A DNA stretch of 64,000 nucleotides from a bacterium (GTDB lineage: Bacteria; CAIWAD01). Positions 1 to 7,182 of the stretch are shown in pieces. The position numbers and the translations under genes were made by a program. The notes beneath the pieces are model-generated. The model saw only the letters and a list, made by a program, of their open reading frames with translations. It did no database searches and was not told where the DNA came from. The stretch spans positions 1 through 64,000 of the forward strand of contig JAUIFJ010000014.1 in assembly GCA_030429345.1 (NCBI GenBank). The letters are read 5' to 3'. The first letter of the stretch is position 1, and every line of letters begins with the position of its first letter.

Positions 1-2
1 GG

Positions 3-323
3 CTGGAGCTGGAACTGCACCGGGCAGCGCAGGACGAGCGCAGCGAGTTCCACTCATTCATCCTGGACTTCGAGGGCCGGGCGGCCGAGATGCCGAAATC
101 GGTCCAGATCATCCGGGCGTTGATCCGCCCGCTGATCACTGTGCTCGTGGTCTTCGGCTACCTGTGGGGCTTTCTGCACCCGCAGGACGGCTTCACTCCC
201 GACCAGATGGCCATGCTGCACACCTGGGGGCTGCTGATCCTCGGCTTCTGGTTCGGAGAACGGGCGCTGAAGAACCTGGGGGCCAACTTCAAGTTCCTTG
301 CGCCCAAGGGCCAGCAGGACTGA
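3..323 (+). CDS. Phage holin-like membrane protein, 5' truncated by the window
   Basis: The frame is already open at base 3, so the true start lies outside the window; 106 residues are visible. An acidic amphipathic stretch (SEFHSFILDFEGRAAE) is followed by the basic RALIRP, a hydrophobic segment (ITVLVVFGYLWGF), a short polar turn and a second hydrophobic segment (WGLLILGFWFG), with a lysine-bearing tail. This order fits the three-transmembrane holins of phages and gene transfer agents, which permeabilise the inner membrane to release the lysin. A lytic amidase lies 300 bases downstream, which supports a lysis cassette. The family call rests on layout, not on a catalytic motif, so another small phage membrane protein is possible. 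Confidence 0.6.
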   Translation: MELELHRAAQDERSEFHSFILDFEGRAAEMPKSVQIIRALIRPLITVLVVFGYLWGFLHPQDGFTPDQMAMLHTWGLLILGFWFGERALKNLGANFKFLAPKGQQD

Positions 324-424
324 GATTTGTGTAGCTATCAAAGCGTTTGAATGTCAACGGTATTCATCCGAAATCGCTTCAAAATGGCCGAATTCGTGTA
401 CCTATGCGCAGCTCAATCACTGAG

Positions 425-619
425 ATGGATCAGCCCATGTGTTACGGCCACGGCCGCCCATCACCCATGGTGCCGGCGGCGCCGCGGCTGATTCCAGGAC
501 CCGGGGGCATTCGCCTGGCGGAGTGGATCTACTGCCCCCTGTGTGGCCATGCCAGGCCAACAGGCAGGGTCCGCCGGCAGGACCGGGGCTACGAAGTCCG
601 CCGGCCCGCCCAGACCTAG
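425..619 (+). CDS. Small zinc-ribbon-like protein in the lysis cassette (tentative)
   Basis: A 64-residue reading frame lies between the holin fragment and the amidase and ends 11 bases before the amidase start. It has a CPLCGH knuckle preceded by WIY, a possible earlier CYGH pair, and an Arg-rich tail. Third codon positions are mostly G or C, as in real genes here. No clear ribosome binding site precedes ATG 425, and an upstream in-frame ATG at 347 exists. Small zinc-ribbon proteins are frequent in phage late regions. The function is unknown, and a chance frame cannot be excluded. Confidence 0.4.
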   Translation: MDQPMCYGHGRPSPMVPAAPRLIPGPGGIRLAEWIYCPLCGHARPTGRVRRQDRGYEVRRPAQT

Positions 620-630
620 AAAGGGGAACC

Positions 631-1122
631 ATGCGCGAGCGACCGCTGGACCGGATCGATGAACTGATCATCCACTGTTCGGACTCCCCCTACGGGGACG
701 TGGAGACCATCGACGGTTGGCACCAGGAGCGATTTAGAGAACCCTGCGGCTACCACTTTGTCATTTGTAACACCTACCCCACGCAGGCGGACTATGCGCG
801 CCGGTCACCCTGTCTTGAGTTCGATGGGATGATTCAGCACGGCCGGCCGCTGGACATAATGGGCACCCATGCCGGCCCTTTTACGGATGCGCAGGGTGAG
901 AGGCACCCGGGCCACAACTGGCGATCCGTCGGCATTTGCCTGATCGGCAAAAAGGTTTTCTCGGCAGCGCAGCTGCAGTCCCTGCAGAAAGTGGTTGCGG
1001 ATGTTCGGCAGAAGCTGGGCCGGACGGTCCCGATCGTGTGCCACCACCAGGTGAATCCGGGGAAGACTTGCCCCAACCTTTCCTGGCCGTTCTTGCACCA
1101 GCTACTGGACAAAGAGCTCTGA
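631..1122 (+). CDS. N-acetylmuramoyl-L-alanine amidase (PGRP/Amidase_2-type endolysin)
   Basis: This 163-residue protein carries the T7-lysozyme/PGRP amidase pattern. IIHCSDSP near residue 12 supplies the first zinc histidine, GYHFVI marks the central strand, HNWRSVGICLIG the conserved core, and HHQVNPGKTCPN near the C-terminus the second histidine and the cysteine ligand. Such enzymes cut the amide bond between muramic acid and L-alanine in peptidoglycan. There is no signal peptide, which fits a cytosolic phage lysin released by a holin; a holin-like gene lies just upstream. ATG 631 is chosen because AAAGGGGAA sits at normal spacing before it; longer upstream extensions lack a ribosome site and look non-coding. 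Confidence 0.88.
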   Translation: MRERPLDRIDELIIHCSDSPYGDVETIDGWHQERFREPCGYHFVICNTYPTQADYARRSPCLEFDGMIQHGRPLDIMGTHAGPFTDAQGERHPGHNWRSVGICLIGKKVFSAAQLQSLQKVVADVRQKLGRTVPIVCHHQVNPGKTCPNLSWPFLHQLLDKEL

Positions 1123-1285
1123 TTCACCTCTATCTGCCGGAGTGTGCATTGGTCCGTGAATTTCGGCAGATCCATTTCTATGGACTCGAACGTGAAACGA
1201 CGGTGGCCAAGGAGCCATCCGGGGTTTGCTCGTATGTGGTACTCAACGTGTACATGAAGGTCTCCATAGACTCTTGCATAGTGCT

Positions 1286-1322
1286 CAATAAAAACGGGAG
1301 CACCAAGTCTTGGCGCTCCCGT
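1286..1322 (-). terminator. Rho-independent terminator of the small minus-strand gene
   Basis: On the minus strand ACGGGAGC pairs with GCTCCCGT (1315-1322 with 1294-1301) around an inner CCAAG/CTTGG stem, and the hairpin is followed by a T-run (TTTTTATT). It lies 22 bases after the stop of the 1344-1562 gene. Confidence 0.85.
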
Positions 1323-1343
1323 ATTAAGAAGGCTGGATAATTT

Positions 1344-1562
1344 CTAACGCAGCTTCTGTTCCAGGCCACCCAACTGCTGGCCGTAGTTCTGTTGCATGCG
1401 ATTCACAGAATCATACATGCTATTCGGCAGCTGGTTGGACATCTTGAATTCATTGATCGAACCCGAAAGCTGGTTGTAAAAACCTTGAGTCGGATTGTCG
1501 AAAGTAGCGTCGTACTGATTCCGGATTTGGATGAACGGCTGGTCAAGATTCGGATTACGCAT
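1344..1562 (-). CDS. Hypothetical small Asn/Gln-rich protein
   Basis: A 72-residue protein starting MRNPNLDQPFIQIRNQ and ending GGLEQKLR. Asn, Gln, Ser and Met are abundant, there is no hydrophobic segment, and an amphipathic helical character is likely. The start at 1562 is chosen because GAGAAGGAGAAG lies just upstream; six residues of in-frame extension are possible but poorly supported. A strong terminator follows. Base composition is clearly lower in GC than in the neighbouring chromosome, and it lies between phage lysis genes and a tRNA, so it may be a prophage-borne cargo gene. I do not recognise the family. Confidence 0.65.
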   Translation of the reverse strand: MRNPNLDQPFIQIRNQYDATFDNPTQGFYNQLSGSINEFKMSNQLPNSMYDSVNRMQQNYGQQLGGLEQKLR

Positions 1563-1909
1563 GACACTTCTCCTTCTCAAATGGATTGTGGAACTGGGAC
1601 TAGAAGAAGTGTGAGAGCCGATCGGAAAACAAGAAGAAATTGCTGTTAAAAAGAAAACATTGTATCCGTTTGGTTCTTTCAGGCTCGGCTTGGTGCTAAA
1701 AGAGAACGCCCGGGAGACGTGGTGCCCGGGCGCTCAACATTGATCGGTTGCCGCGTGGGGACGCGGCGGTTTCAGGGAAAAGAGTAGCCTTGTGCAGGAA
1801 CACTTTCAACCGAATTCGGAACGACTTGGATTCCGTGCTGAACTAGCCCATCGTACTACCTGCTGGTCCAGCTGAGCCGGCAGTCCCACCCTATAGCTGT
1901 GTGTTGAAG

Positions 1910-1940
1910 GGGTCATCGTTGCGGGACGATGGCCCTTTCT
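1910..1940 (+). terminator. Terminator-like hairpin
   Basis: GGGTCATCGT (1910-1919) pairs with ACGATGGCCC (1926-1935) with one G-U pair and a six-base loop, followed by TTTCT. It could end rightward transcripts from the prophage side before the tRNA. Confidence 0.5.
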
Positions 1941-1965
1941 AGTGCTTAGTAATTTTGGTCGAGTC

Positions 1966-1985
1966 TATGGGACCGGTATGGGACC
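1966..1985. repeat. Direct repeat TATGGGACC, two copies, 11-base period
   Basis: TATGGGACC occurs at 1966-1974 and 1977-1985 between the phage-like genes and the 3' end of the CAU tRNA. Short direct repeats of this kind are common as integrase arm-type sites, but no integrase is visible in the window, so this is only a suggestion. Confidence 0.3.
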
Positions 1986-2033
1986 GACGACTTTTCCGCA
2001 ACTTAAAAACTCCGTAAGTCATTCTAAAACAAA

Positions 2034-2107
2034 TGGGCCCAGAGGGACTCGAACCCCCGACCTAGTGATTATGAGTCACCTGCTCTAACCAACTGAGCTA
2101 TAGGCCC
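2034..2107 (-). tRNA. tRNA with anticodon CAU (Ile2 or elongator Met)
   Basis: Read on the minus strand the cloverleaf is complete: acceptor GGGCCTA with TGGGCCC, D-loop with AGTTGGTTAGA, anticodon loop CTCATAA, and T-arm GGGGG-TTCGAGT-CCCTC. The CCA end is not encoded. The GACTCATAATC anticodon arm is typical of the lysidine-modified Ile2 tRNA, but Met cannot be excluded without checking the identity elements or TilS dependence. The 3' end points at the phage-like genes, the usual geometry for integration at a tRNA. Confidence 0.9.
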
Positions 2108-2114
2108 GATGGCT

Positions 2115-2241
2115 CGAAGGCGCTGCGCGCCTTCGGCCATCTCGGGAGTTTCGCTGCGCGAAACTCTCAAGGAATTTTTGAAACGATCTCGAAGGCGCTG
2201 TGCGCCTACGGGCATCTCGAGAGTTTTGCTGCGCAAAACTC
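2115..2241. repeat. Tandem duplication of a two-hairpin unit (75-bp period)
   Basis: Hairpins at 2115-2135 (arms CGAAGGCGC/GCGCCTTCG) and 2146-2166 (GAGTTTCG/CGAAACTC) are repeated at exactly 75 bases as 2190-2210 and 2221-2241, with compensating or near-compensating changes such as GAGTTTTG/CAAAACTC. The unit sits directly on the 5' side of the minus-strand tRNA and would be in its leader transcript. Confidence 0.75.
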
Positions 2242-2311
2242 CCGAGAAGTGCGCGATGCGTACTCGATGGCCCGATGCTCGCTGTCGGCGGCCGGGCCAA
2301 GGAGGGCCCTC

Positions 2312-2317
2312 AATATA
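2312..2317 (-). promoter_or_regulatory. Candidate -10 box for the tRNA transcript
   Basis: TATATT on the minus strand, followed six to seven bases later by a G-rich GAGGGCCC start region. No good -35 box is seen at 17 bases. If used, the primary transcript would include the duplicated hairpins before the tRNA. Confidence 0.3.
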
Positions 2318-2344
2318 GAAAGGCTTCGCCGCCTCCGCCGGGAA

Positions 2345-2384
2345 TGTGAAAAACCAAAGGAGCCCGTGCACGCACGGGCTCCTT
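2345..2384 (-). terminator. Terminator-like hairpin, minus strand
   Basis: AAGGAGCCCGTG pairs with CACGGGCTCCTT (2357-2368 and 2373-2384). On the minus strand it is followed by TTGGTTTTT. It would end a leftward transcript from the 2.4-2.9 kb gene-poor stretch or insulate the tRNA. Confidence 0.65.
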
Positions 2385-2556
2385 CGTGAACGAAAGGCAG
2401 TTGTCCCCCGCTGACAAGGCCGCTACTCCCCCGCGAAGGCACCCATAGAGTACGCCCTTCCGGGGCTGTCGAATGTGCCGTGAGGCGAGGGGGAATTGTG
2501 AAGGGGATCACAGCCCAGCTTTGTCGGACCCATTCGGGTTCTTGAAGGCTGCTCGA

Positions 2557-2620
2557 ATCGCTATCGGGATCGCTGCGCGCTCGCCTGTGTGCGCGCAGCG
2601 ATCCCGATGGCGATAGCGAT
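2557..2620. repeat. Long imperfect palindrome
   Basis: The left arm 2557-2580 (ATCGCTATCGGGATCG plus CTGCGCGC) is the reverse complement of the right arm 2591-2620 except for a six-base GGCGAT-like insertion. The loop is about ten bases. The stem could form an extended RNA hairpin or a DNA cruciform. Confidence 0.7.
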
Positions 2621-2834
2621 GGAAGAGAGATCCGCCCCCGGTGAGGAGTGAACCGGGGGCGGGATCGTTGTGTTGGGCAAGCATGGAAGTCGAAGGCTGT
2701 CGCCCTGGGAGCCGGGCCACTACCGGCCCCCTGGCGATGGTTATAGGGTAGCTCGATTCCGTGGGCTGCGGAGTGTCCCGAATGGTCATGCGGGTGTGAC
2801 GGTTCGCACAGCGGATACCGCTTGCCACCACGCC

Positions 2835-2979
2835 TGTCATCCCGCGGCTTGACCGCGGGATCCTTGTCCGCGTCGAAGACTGCAGTAGTCCCAGCTACGT
2901 TTTCCCATCGCGCTACCCCTGAGGACACTTCGGCCTGCGGCCCCCTCGAAGGATCCTGCGGTCAAGCCGCGGGATGACA
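2835..2979. mobile_element. MITE-like inverted-repeat element, copy 1 (145 bp)
   Basis: The element is bounded by TGTCATCCCGCGG and CCGCGGGATGACA, and each end is itself palindromic (CCGCGGcttgaCCGCGG type). The interior carries TTGTCCGCGTCG near the left end and CACTTCGGCCTGCGG near the right end. The 14.7-kb element carries both blocks in the opposite order and strand, so the two are inverted copies of one family. No coding capacity. Confidence 0.8.
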
Positions 2980-3440
2980 GCAATGGGTGGCGGACTCAAG
3001 GCCAAGCCGGGCTGGAACGAGAACTCCCCCACCGCACAGGCAGTGGGGGAGAAAAGGTGGGCGGGTACCCCCCCCAGGGACCCGCCCGGTGGCCACCTTC
3101 CGGTGACCGCATTTGGTTCCGTGCCCAGCGGGGCATTGCCCGGGAAGCACGGTTTCATCGCAAGCCTAGGCTACCCCCTGGTGTTCCGGACTTGAAATCC
3201 CGGGCTGTTGGCTTGCGGGTACAACAAGGCAGTCTTTGGTGGCCGGCGCGGTGGGGTTGGCCACACAAGCCGAGTGATGGTCGTCACAGGCTTCTCTTCG
3301 AGGGTGGCGGGAGCGAAAGAGTCCCTAAGGCTGAAAGCCTGTTTTCATTTGACTTGGATAGTTGCTGCGCTTTCCAGCTTTGCGATGGACACTAAGTGGC
3401 TATTGGGGCGAACAAGGTTAGGATCCTGTAAGAGCCGCGT

Positions 3441-3468
3441 TTGCGATTGTCGATTTTTCCTCTATTAT
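3441..3468 (+). promoter_or_regulatory. Candidate sigma70 promoter for the zinc-finger gene
   Basis: TTGCGA (3441-3446) and TATTAT (3463-3468) are separated by 16 bases, in a locally T-rich stretch. Transcription would start near 3475 and leave a roughly 250-nt GC-rich leader before the gene at 3727. Confidence 0.45.
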
Positions 3469-3726
3469 TGGGCGCCAAATGCGCCGGAAGGGATCCCGGA
3501 TCCCGAAGCACAGGATGGCCGCCCCCAAGGCAGGAAGGGGTGGAACAAGTCTTCAAGCGAATTGGTTGATACCTGACAACGAATCCTGAACTCATCCAGA
3601 AGTTGTAACGCCGTTTTCAACAGCGAGCGAGGCCTCTGAGCCCGGCGCGGGGATCGGATGTGCTTGTAGCAAATGGATAGGCAAGGTGGACCATCGGGCT
3701 CCGATGGTTCGAAGCAAGGAGAGAAC

Positions 3727-3939
3727 ATGAGCCACTCATGCTGTCACTGCGGGAGGGAGATCCGGAAGAAAGACACCAAGTACGAGTCCGTGCAACGCGG
3801 CATGGAAGGTGTCTACCATTGGAACTGCTTCATCAAGGTGACCAAGGAAGCGAATCGTGTCGGCAGCCTGAAGCTGGAAAACAACATCCAGTCCACCGGC
3901 AACCTGCACAACAACACTCCCATGGACATGTTCTCCTAG
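3727..3939 (+). CDS. Small zinc-binding protein (CxxC...HxxC)
   Basis: A 70-residue protein starting MSHSCCHCGREI. The cysteine pair CHC-G in the first ten residues and the later YHWNCF give a CxxC-Hx2C-type set of ligands, like a short LIM or treble-clef knuckle; the second half is polar, with many Asn and Thr, and ends NNTPMDMFS. ATG 3727 is preceded by AAGGAGAG, so the longer in-frame upstream reading is rejected. It is followed by a strong terminator-like hairpin that reaches into hpnC. The role is unknown; nucleic-acid or protein binding are both plausible. Confidence 0.75.
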   Translation: MSHSCCHCGREIRKKDTKYESVQRGMEGVYHWNCFIKVTKEANRVGSLKLENNIQSTGNLHNNTPMDMFS

Positions 3940-3946
3940 GACGCAG

Positions 3947-4891
3947 GTGACTTTCAAGTCCCTTCTTCCCAGGGAATTGCAGAGGCTGGAACCCGGCATC
4001 GGGGATCCAGCCTCTTCTTTTTCCCACTGTCGCGCTTTTCTCGCGCACTACGAGAATTTCACCGTCGGCAGCCGCTTCTTTCCGAAGCGCCTCCGTCCGG
4101 CCCTGGCGGCGATCTACGCCTTTGCCCGATTCAGCGACGATCTGGCGGATTGCCCCTTGCCCTCGGAAACAGGCCTGCCCGCCGAGCAGGGCCTGGCGCT
4201 GCGGCGCGCCGTGCTCGCCCGCTGGAGGGAATTGCTGGAAGGAGAAGGCGAGGAGCGTCATCCGATCCTCCATGCCCTGGCCATATCGCGGCGCGAACAG
4301 GATCTGCCGTTGTCCCTTTTCAGCGACCTGCTGACCGCCTTTGCCCGTGATCTGGAGCAGCAGCGCTGGCAGGATCGCGAAGAACTGCTGTCCTACTGCC
4401 GCTGCAGCGCGGATCCGGTGGGGCGCCTGATGCTGCGCCTCTTCGGTTTTCGCGATCCGGAGCTGGACGCGCTCAGCGACAGCATCTGCACGGCCCTGCA
4501 GCTGGTCAACTTCTGGCAGGATTTCAGCCGCGACCTGCCGGAGGGCCGGCTCTATGTCCCGCTGGCGGATTTGCGCCGCCACGGTCTGCCCAAAGAACCA
4601 GGCGCCTTCCAGCATGCCGGTCCCGCAGCTGCGCCTTTGCTGGAGGAGCTATTCGACTGGGCCGAGGAGCTCTTCGCCCGCGGCGAGTCCTTGCCCGGAC
4701 GGATTAGCGGCCGCCTGGCCTTCGAGGTGCGGCTGTTCATCGGCGGCGGACGGGCCGTCGCGGCCCGAGGCCGCGCGCTGGGAGTGGACATTTTGCGGGT
4801 ACGGCCCCATCTTTCCCGCTTGGGAAAACTGGCCGTCGGGGCAGGGGCCCTGCGAGCCGGCCTTTTCGCGTCCCGCGCGGAAAAAGGCTAG
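3947..4891 (+). CDS. hpnC: Squalene synthase-family protein HpnC
   Basis: HpnC acts in the three-enzyme bacterial route to squalene (HpnD makes presqualene diphosphate, HpnC turns it into hydroxysqualene, HpnE reduces it). The 314-residue frame shows HYENFTVGSRFFPKRLRP at the N-terminus, the first aspartate motif FARFSDDLAD near residue 63, and the second, QLVNFWQDFSRDLPEGR, near residue 188, both characteristic of trans-prenyl synthases of the squalene/phytoene family. The start is uncertain: GTG 3947 lies seven bases after the zinc-finger stop, and TTG 3977 lies just before a terminator hairpin. The conserved HCRAFLAHYENF must be translated, so the hairpin overlaps real coding sequence. hpnD follows after 39 bases. 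Confidence 0.9.
   Translation: MTFKSLLPRELQRLEPGIGDPASSFSHCRAFLAHYENFTVGSRFFPKRLRPALAAIYAFARFSDDLADCPLPSETGLPAEQGLALRRAVLARWRELLEGEGEERHPILHALAISRREQDLPLSLFSDLLTAFARDLEQQRWQDREELLSYCRCSADPVGRLMLRLFGFRDPELDALSDSICTALQLVNFWQDFSRDLPEGRLYVPLADLRRHGLPKEPGAFQHAGPAAAPLLEELFDWAEELFARGESLPGRISGRLAFEVRLFIGGGRAVAARGRALGVDILRVRPHLSRLGKLAVGAGALRAGLFASRAEKG
3981..4022 (+). terminator. Rho-independent terminator or attenuator overlapping the start of hpnC
   Basis: AGAGGCTGGA (3981-3990) pairs perfectly with TCCAGCCTCT (4006-4015), with an inner CCG/CGG stem, followed by TCTTTTT. It would end the zinc-finger transcript, yet its 3' arm and T-tract also encode conserved HpnC residues (SFSHCRAF). Confidence 0.8.
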
Positions 4892-4930
4892 GCAGGGGCA
4901 TTCGGCGGCCGGGCAAACAGGGGTCCGGAA

Positions 4931-5803
4931 GTGAACCAGGCACTGACAGCAGGCGCCGTAAGCCAGGCGCCCGACCTGCGCGAAGCCTATCGCGCCTGCA
5001 CGGCCTTTACCCGCGAACACGCCCGTCATTTCTACTACGCCTTCCTGATCCTCCCGCGCGCCAAGCAGCAGGCGATCCACGCCGTATACGCCTTCTGCCA
5101 GCGGGCCGACATGACCGTCGACCTGGCCGCGGATCCGCAAGAGAAGAGGCGTCGCCTGGCGGAGTTCCGCGCCCAGCTCGACAGCCTCGAGCAGAGCGCC
5201 GATCCGGTCCTGGTCGCCCTGCGCGATACGCTGCAGCGTTTCCCCATCCGCCGCGAGCTGCTCTACCAGCTGCTCGACGGCATGCAGATGGACCTGGAGT
5301 GTCACACCTATCCCGACTTCTCCAGCCTGCGCAATTACTGCTACCATGTCGCCTCCGTCGTCGGCCTGATGAGCATCGAGATCTTCGGCTACCGTGATCC
5401 ACGGGTGCGGGACTTCGCCGAGACCCTCGGCCTGGCGATGCAGCTGACCAACGTGGCCCGCGATGTCCGCGAGGATGCCGAGGAGGGCCGTGTATACCTT
5501 CCCGCCGACGAGCTTCAGCGGCATTCGCTGAGCGCGGAGGAGATCCGCCAGGGCAAGGATTCCAGCGAGTTCCGCCGCTTCATGCGCGCCTTCTGCGAGC
5601 GTTCGGACCGTTTGTACGACGAGGCCCTGGCGCTCCTGCCGGGAAGCGAGCGGCGCAACATGCGCCCGGCGCTGATCATGGCCAATCTCTACCGCAGGAT
5701 CCTGGTGGAGATCCGGCGCCGCGACTACGACGTGCAGGCCGGGAAGGTGCGCTACCCCGCCTGGCGCAAGCTGCTGATCACGGCGCGCACGCTCTTCGCG
5801 TGA
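4931..5803 (+). CDS. hpnD: Presqualene diphosphate synthase HpnD
   Basis: A 290-residue squalene/phytoene synthase family enzyme that condenses two farnesyl diphosphates to presqualene diphosphate. The first metal-binding region is DMTVD within FCQRADMTVDLA (a DxxxD form), and the second is NVARDVREDAEEGRVYLP, a textbook RDxxED signature. RHFYYAFLILPRAKQ at residues 33-48 is the conserved substrate helix. GTG 4931 is the likely start, since the upstream frame belongs to the intergenic gap. The stop overlaps the hpnE start by four bases (GTGA), indicating translational coupling in an hpnC-hpnD-hpnE operon. Confidence 0.93.
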   Translation: MNQALTAGAVSQAPDLREAYRACTAFTREHARHFYYAFLILPRAKQQAIHAVYAFCQRADMTVDLAADPQEKRRRLAEFRAQLDSLEQSADPVLVALRDTLQRFPIRRELLYQLLDGMQMDLECHTYPDFSSLRNYCYHVASVVGLMSIEIFGYRDPRVRDFAETLGLAMQLTNVARDVREDAEEGRVYLPADELQRHSLSAEEIRQGKDSSEFRRFMRAFCERSDRLYDEALALLPGSERRNMRPALIMANLYRRILVEIRRRDYDVQAGKVRYPAWRKLLITARTLFA

Positions 5804-7074
5804 CACGGGCCGATGTGCTCGTCGCCGGGGCCGGGCTTGCCGGCCTGGTCGCGGCCCGCGAACTGGCCCGGGCCGGTCGGCGCGTACTCCTGCTCGAGCG
5901 TCGCGCCCGGCCGGGAGGCAGCGCCTGCAGCCTGCCCTCGCCCATGGGGGAGGTGGACAACAGCTTCCACCTGATGCTGGGGTGCTACAAGGCCTGCCTG
6001 GATCTGTGTGACAAGCTTGGAAGCGCGGGACACCTGCTTCGCGCTCCGGCGGTCTACCCCTTGTCACACATGGGAAAGGCCGGAGGGGAGCTACGGCTGC
6101 ATCCCCTTGCCGGTCCCCTGGCACTTCCCTTCGCCCTGCCGGGCTGGAGCACCTATTCCCCGGCGGAGCGCCTGGGCCTGGCCCGGGACGGTCTGCGCCT
6201 GCTGAGGCATCCGCCACGCGCCGGGCAGACGGTCGGCGACTGGCTGGAGGACAAGGCGCAGGGGAAGTTGACCCGGCGGTTCTTCGACGAGTGGTCGCGG
6301 AGTGTCTTCAATGCGGAGGCGCAAGGCATGGACGCGCCGCTTTTCCTGCGCAGCCTGCGCACCATGTTCGCCTCCGCCCGCGCCGCGCAGCCGGTTCTTT
6401 GCCGGCGCCCCTTGAGAGAGGTCTTCCTGGATCCACTGCTCAGGGACATTCACGAGGCGGGCGGCGAAGTCCGCTTCGGCAGCGCCCTGAAGGCGATTCA
6501 GCGGGAAGGGCGAGGCTTTCGACTGGGAACAACGGAAGGCGATGTTGCCGCCAGCCGGCTTTTGCTTGCCCTGCCGCCGGAAGCGTTGCCGGCCCTGGCC
6601 GACGGCAGGCCCTGGCGCTCGGCGCTGCCGCCATTGCAACCGACGGGCGCGATCGTCACACTGCATGCCCGTCTACGTGGCTGGTCCGGGCAGCGATTCC
6701 TGCAGGGCTTCTTCGGCTCGCCCTGGCAATTCGCCTTTCGCACGCGGATCCAGCCGGTGGTGCAGGAAGTACAGCTCGTCGGCAGCGCCCTGGAGGGCAA
6801 CGACCGGGAGGCATGGCGCCGGAGCGCGCAGGACCTGTTCCGGCAGATGGGCTGGCAAGTGCTGGAGGAGCCCTGGCTGATCGCCCAGCAGCGGCCTTTT
6901 CCCTTGCAGAGCCCGGCCTTCCAGGCCTGCCGCCGGGGAGAAATCGAAGCAGAGCCCGGGCTGTGGCTGGCGGGCGCCTGGTGCGATCCGGACTTGCCGC
7001 TGACCCTGGAGGCGGCGGTCGGTAGCGGACAGCGGGCGGCCCGCAAGATGCTCGCCGATTCCGTCAGAGAATGA
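5800..7074 (+). CDS. hpnE: Hydroxysqualene dehydroxylase HpnE (FAD-dependent)
   Basis: A 424-residue flavoprotein with the N-terminal dinucleotide motif VLVAGAGLAGLVAAREL followed by LLERRARPGGSACS, as in phytoene-desaturase-type amine oxidases. GLWLAGAWCDPDLPLTLEAAV near the end is the C-terminal FAD-binding segment. HpnE removes the hydroxyl of hydroxysqualene to give squalene. The GTG start overlaps the hpnD stop. No squalene-hopene cyclase is in the window, so whether squalene goes to hopanoids, other triterpenes or stays as squalene is open. Confidence 0.93.
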   Translation: MTRADVLVAGAGLAGLVAARELARAGRRVLLLERRARPGGSACSLPSPMGEVDNSFHLMLGCYKACLDLCDKLGSAGHLLRAPAVYPLSHMGKAGGELRLHPLAGPLALPFALPGWSTYSPAERLGLARDGLRLLRHPPRAGQTVGDWLEDKAQGKLTRRFFDEWSRSVFNAEAQGMDAPLFLRSLRTMFASARAAQPVLCRRPLREVFLDPLLRDIHEAGGEVRFGSALKAIQREGRGFRLGTTEGDVAASRLLLALPPEALPALADGRPWRSALPPLQPTGAIVTLHARLRGWSGQRFLQGFFGSPWQFAFRTRIQPVVQEVQLVGSALEGNDREAWRRSAQDLFRQMGWQVLEEPWLIAQQRPFPLQSPAFQACRRGEIEAEPGLWLAGAWCDPDLPLTLEAAVGSGQRAARKMLADSVRE

Positions 7075-7182
7075 AACCGAGGCTCCGGGCCCCGGTCAAA
7101 GGGAAGCCTTGACGGAGACGGGGAGTCGCCGCGAGGCCGGCGGCGGGACACTCCCGGCCGTCGCGGGGAAGTAAAGGAGAAC

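Larger units (their letters stand above)
2400..3440. other. Gene-poor region rich in strong stem-loops; no gene recognised
   Basis: No frame here has a convincing ribosome site or codon pattern. It holds a near-perfect 24-bp palindrome (2557-2620), a hairpin with arms CCGCCCCCGG/CCGGGGGCGG around 2634-2662, the inverted-repeat element at 2835-2979, and further stems with arms CTCCCCCAC/GTGGGGGAG near 3021-3053 and GGGCGGGT/ACCCGCCC near 3058-3088. I compared it mentally with RNase P, tmRNA, 6S and SRP RNA and found no diagnostic core. Confidence 0.5.

Noticed and set aside
439-630. Longer N-terminus for the amidase
   Set aside because: Proline/arginine-rich, overlaps another plausible small frame, and a good ribosome site lies at 620-628 before ATG 631.
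2390-2900. RNase P, tmRNA, 6S or SRP RNA on the minus strand
   Set aside because: None of the diagnostic core sequences was found despite a terminator-like end.
2206-2928. 240-codon minus frame across the hairpin region
   Set aside because: It runs through palindromes, the mobile element and a terminator, with no ribosome site and no family features.
4649-6217. 522-codon open frame antisense to hpnC-hpnE
   Set aside because: Shadow of GC-rich coding; no ribosome site, and composition is Gly/Ala/Arg-rich without family motifs, while the plus strand has clear enzymes.
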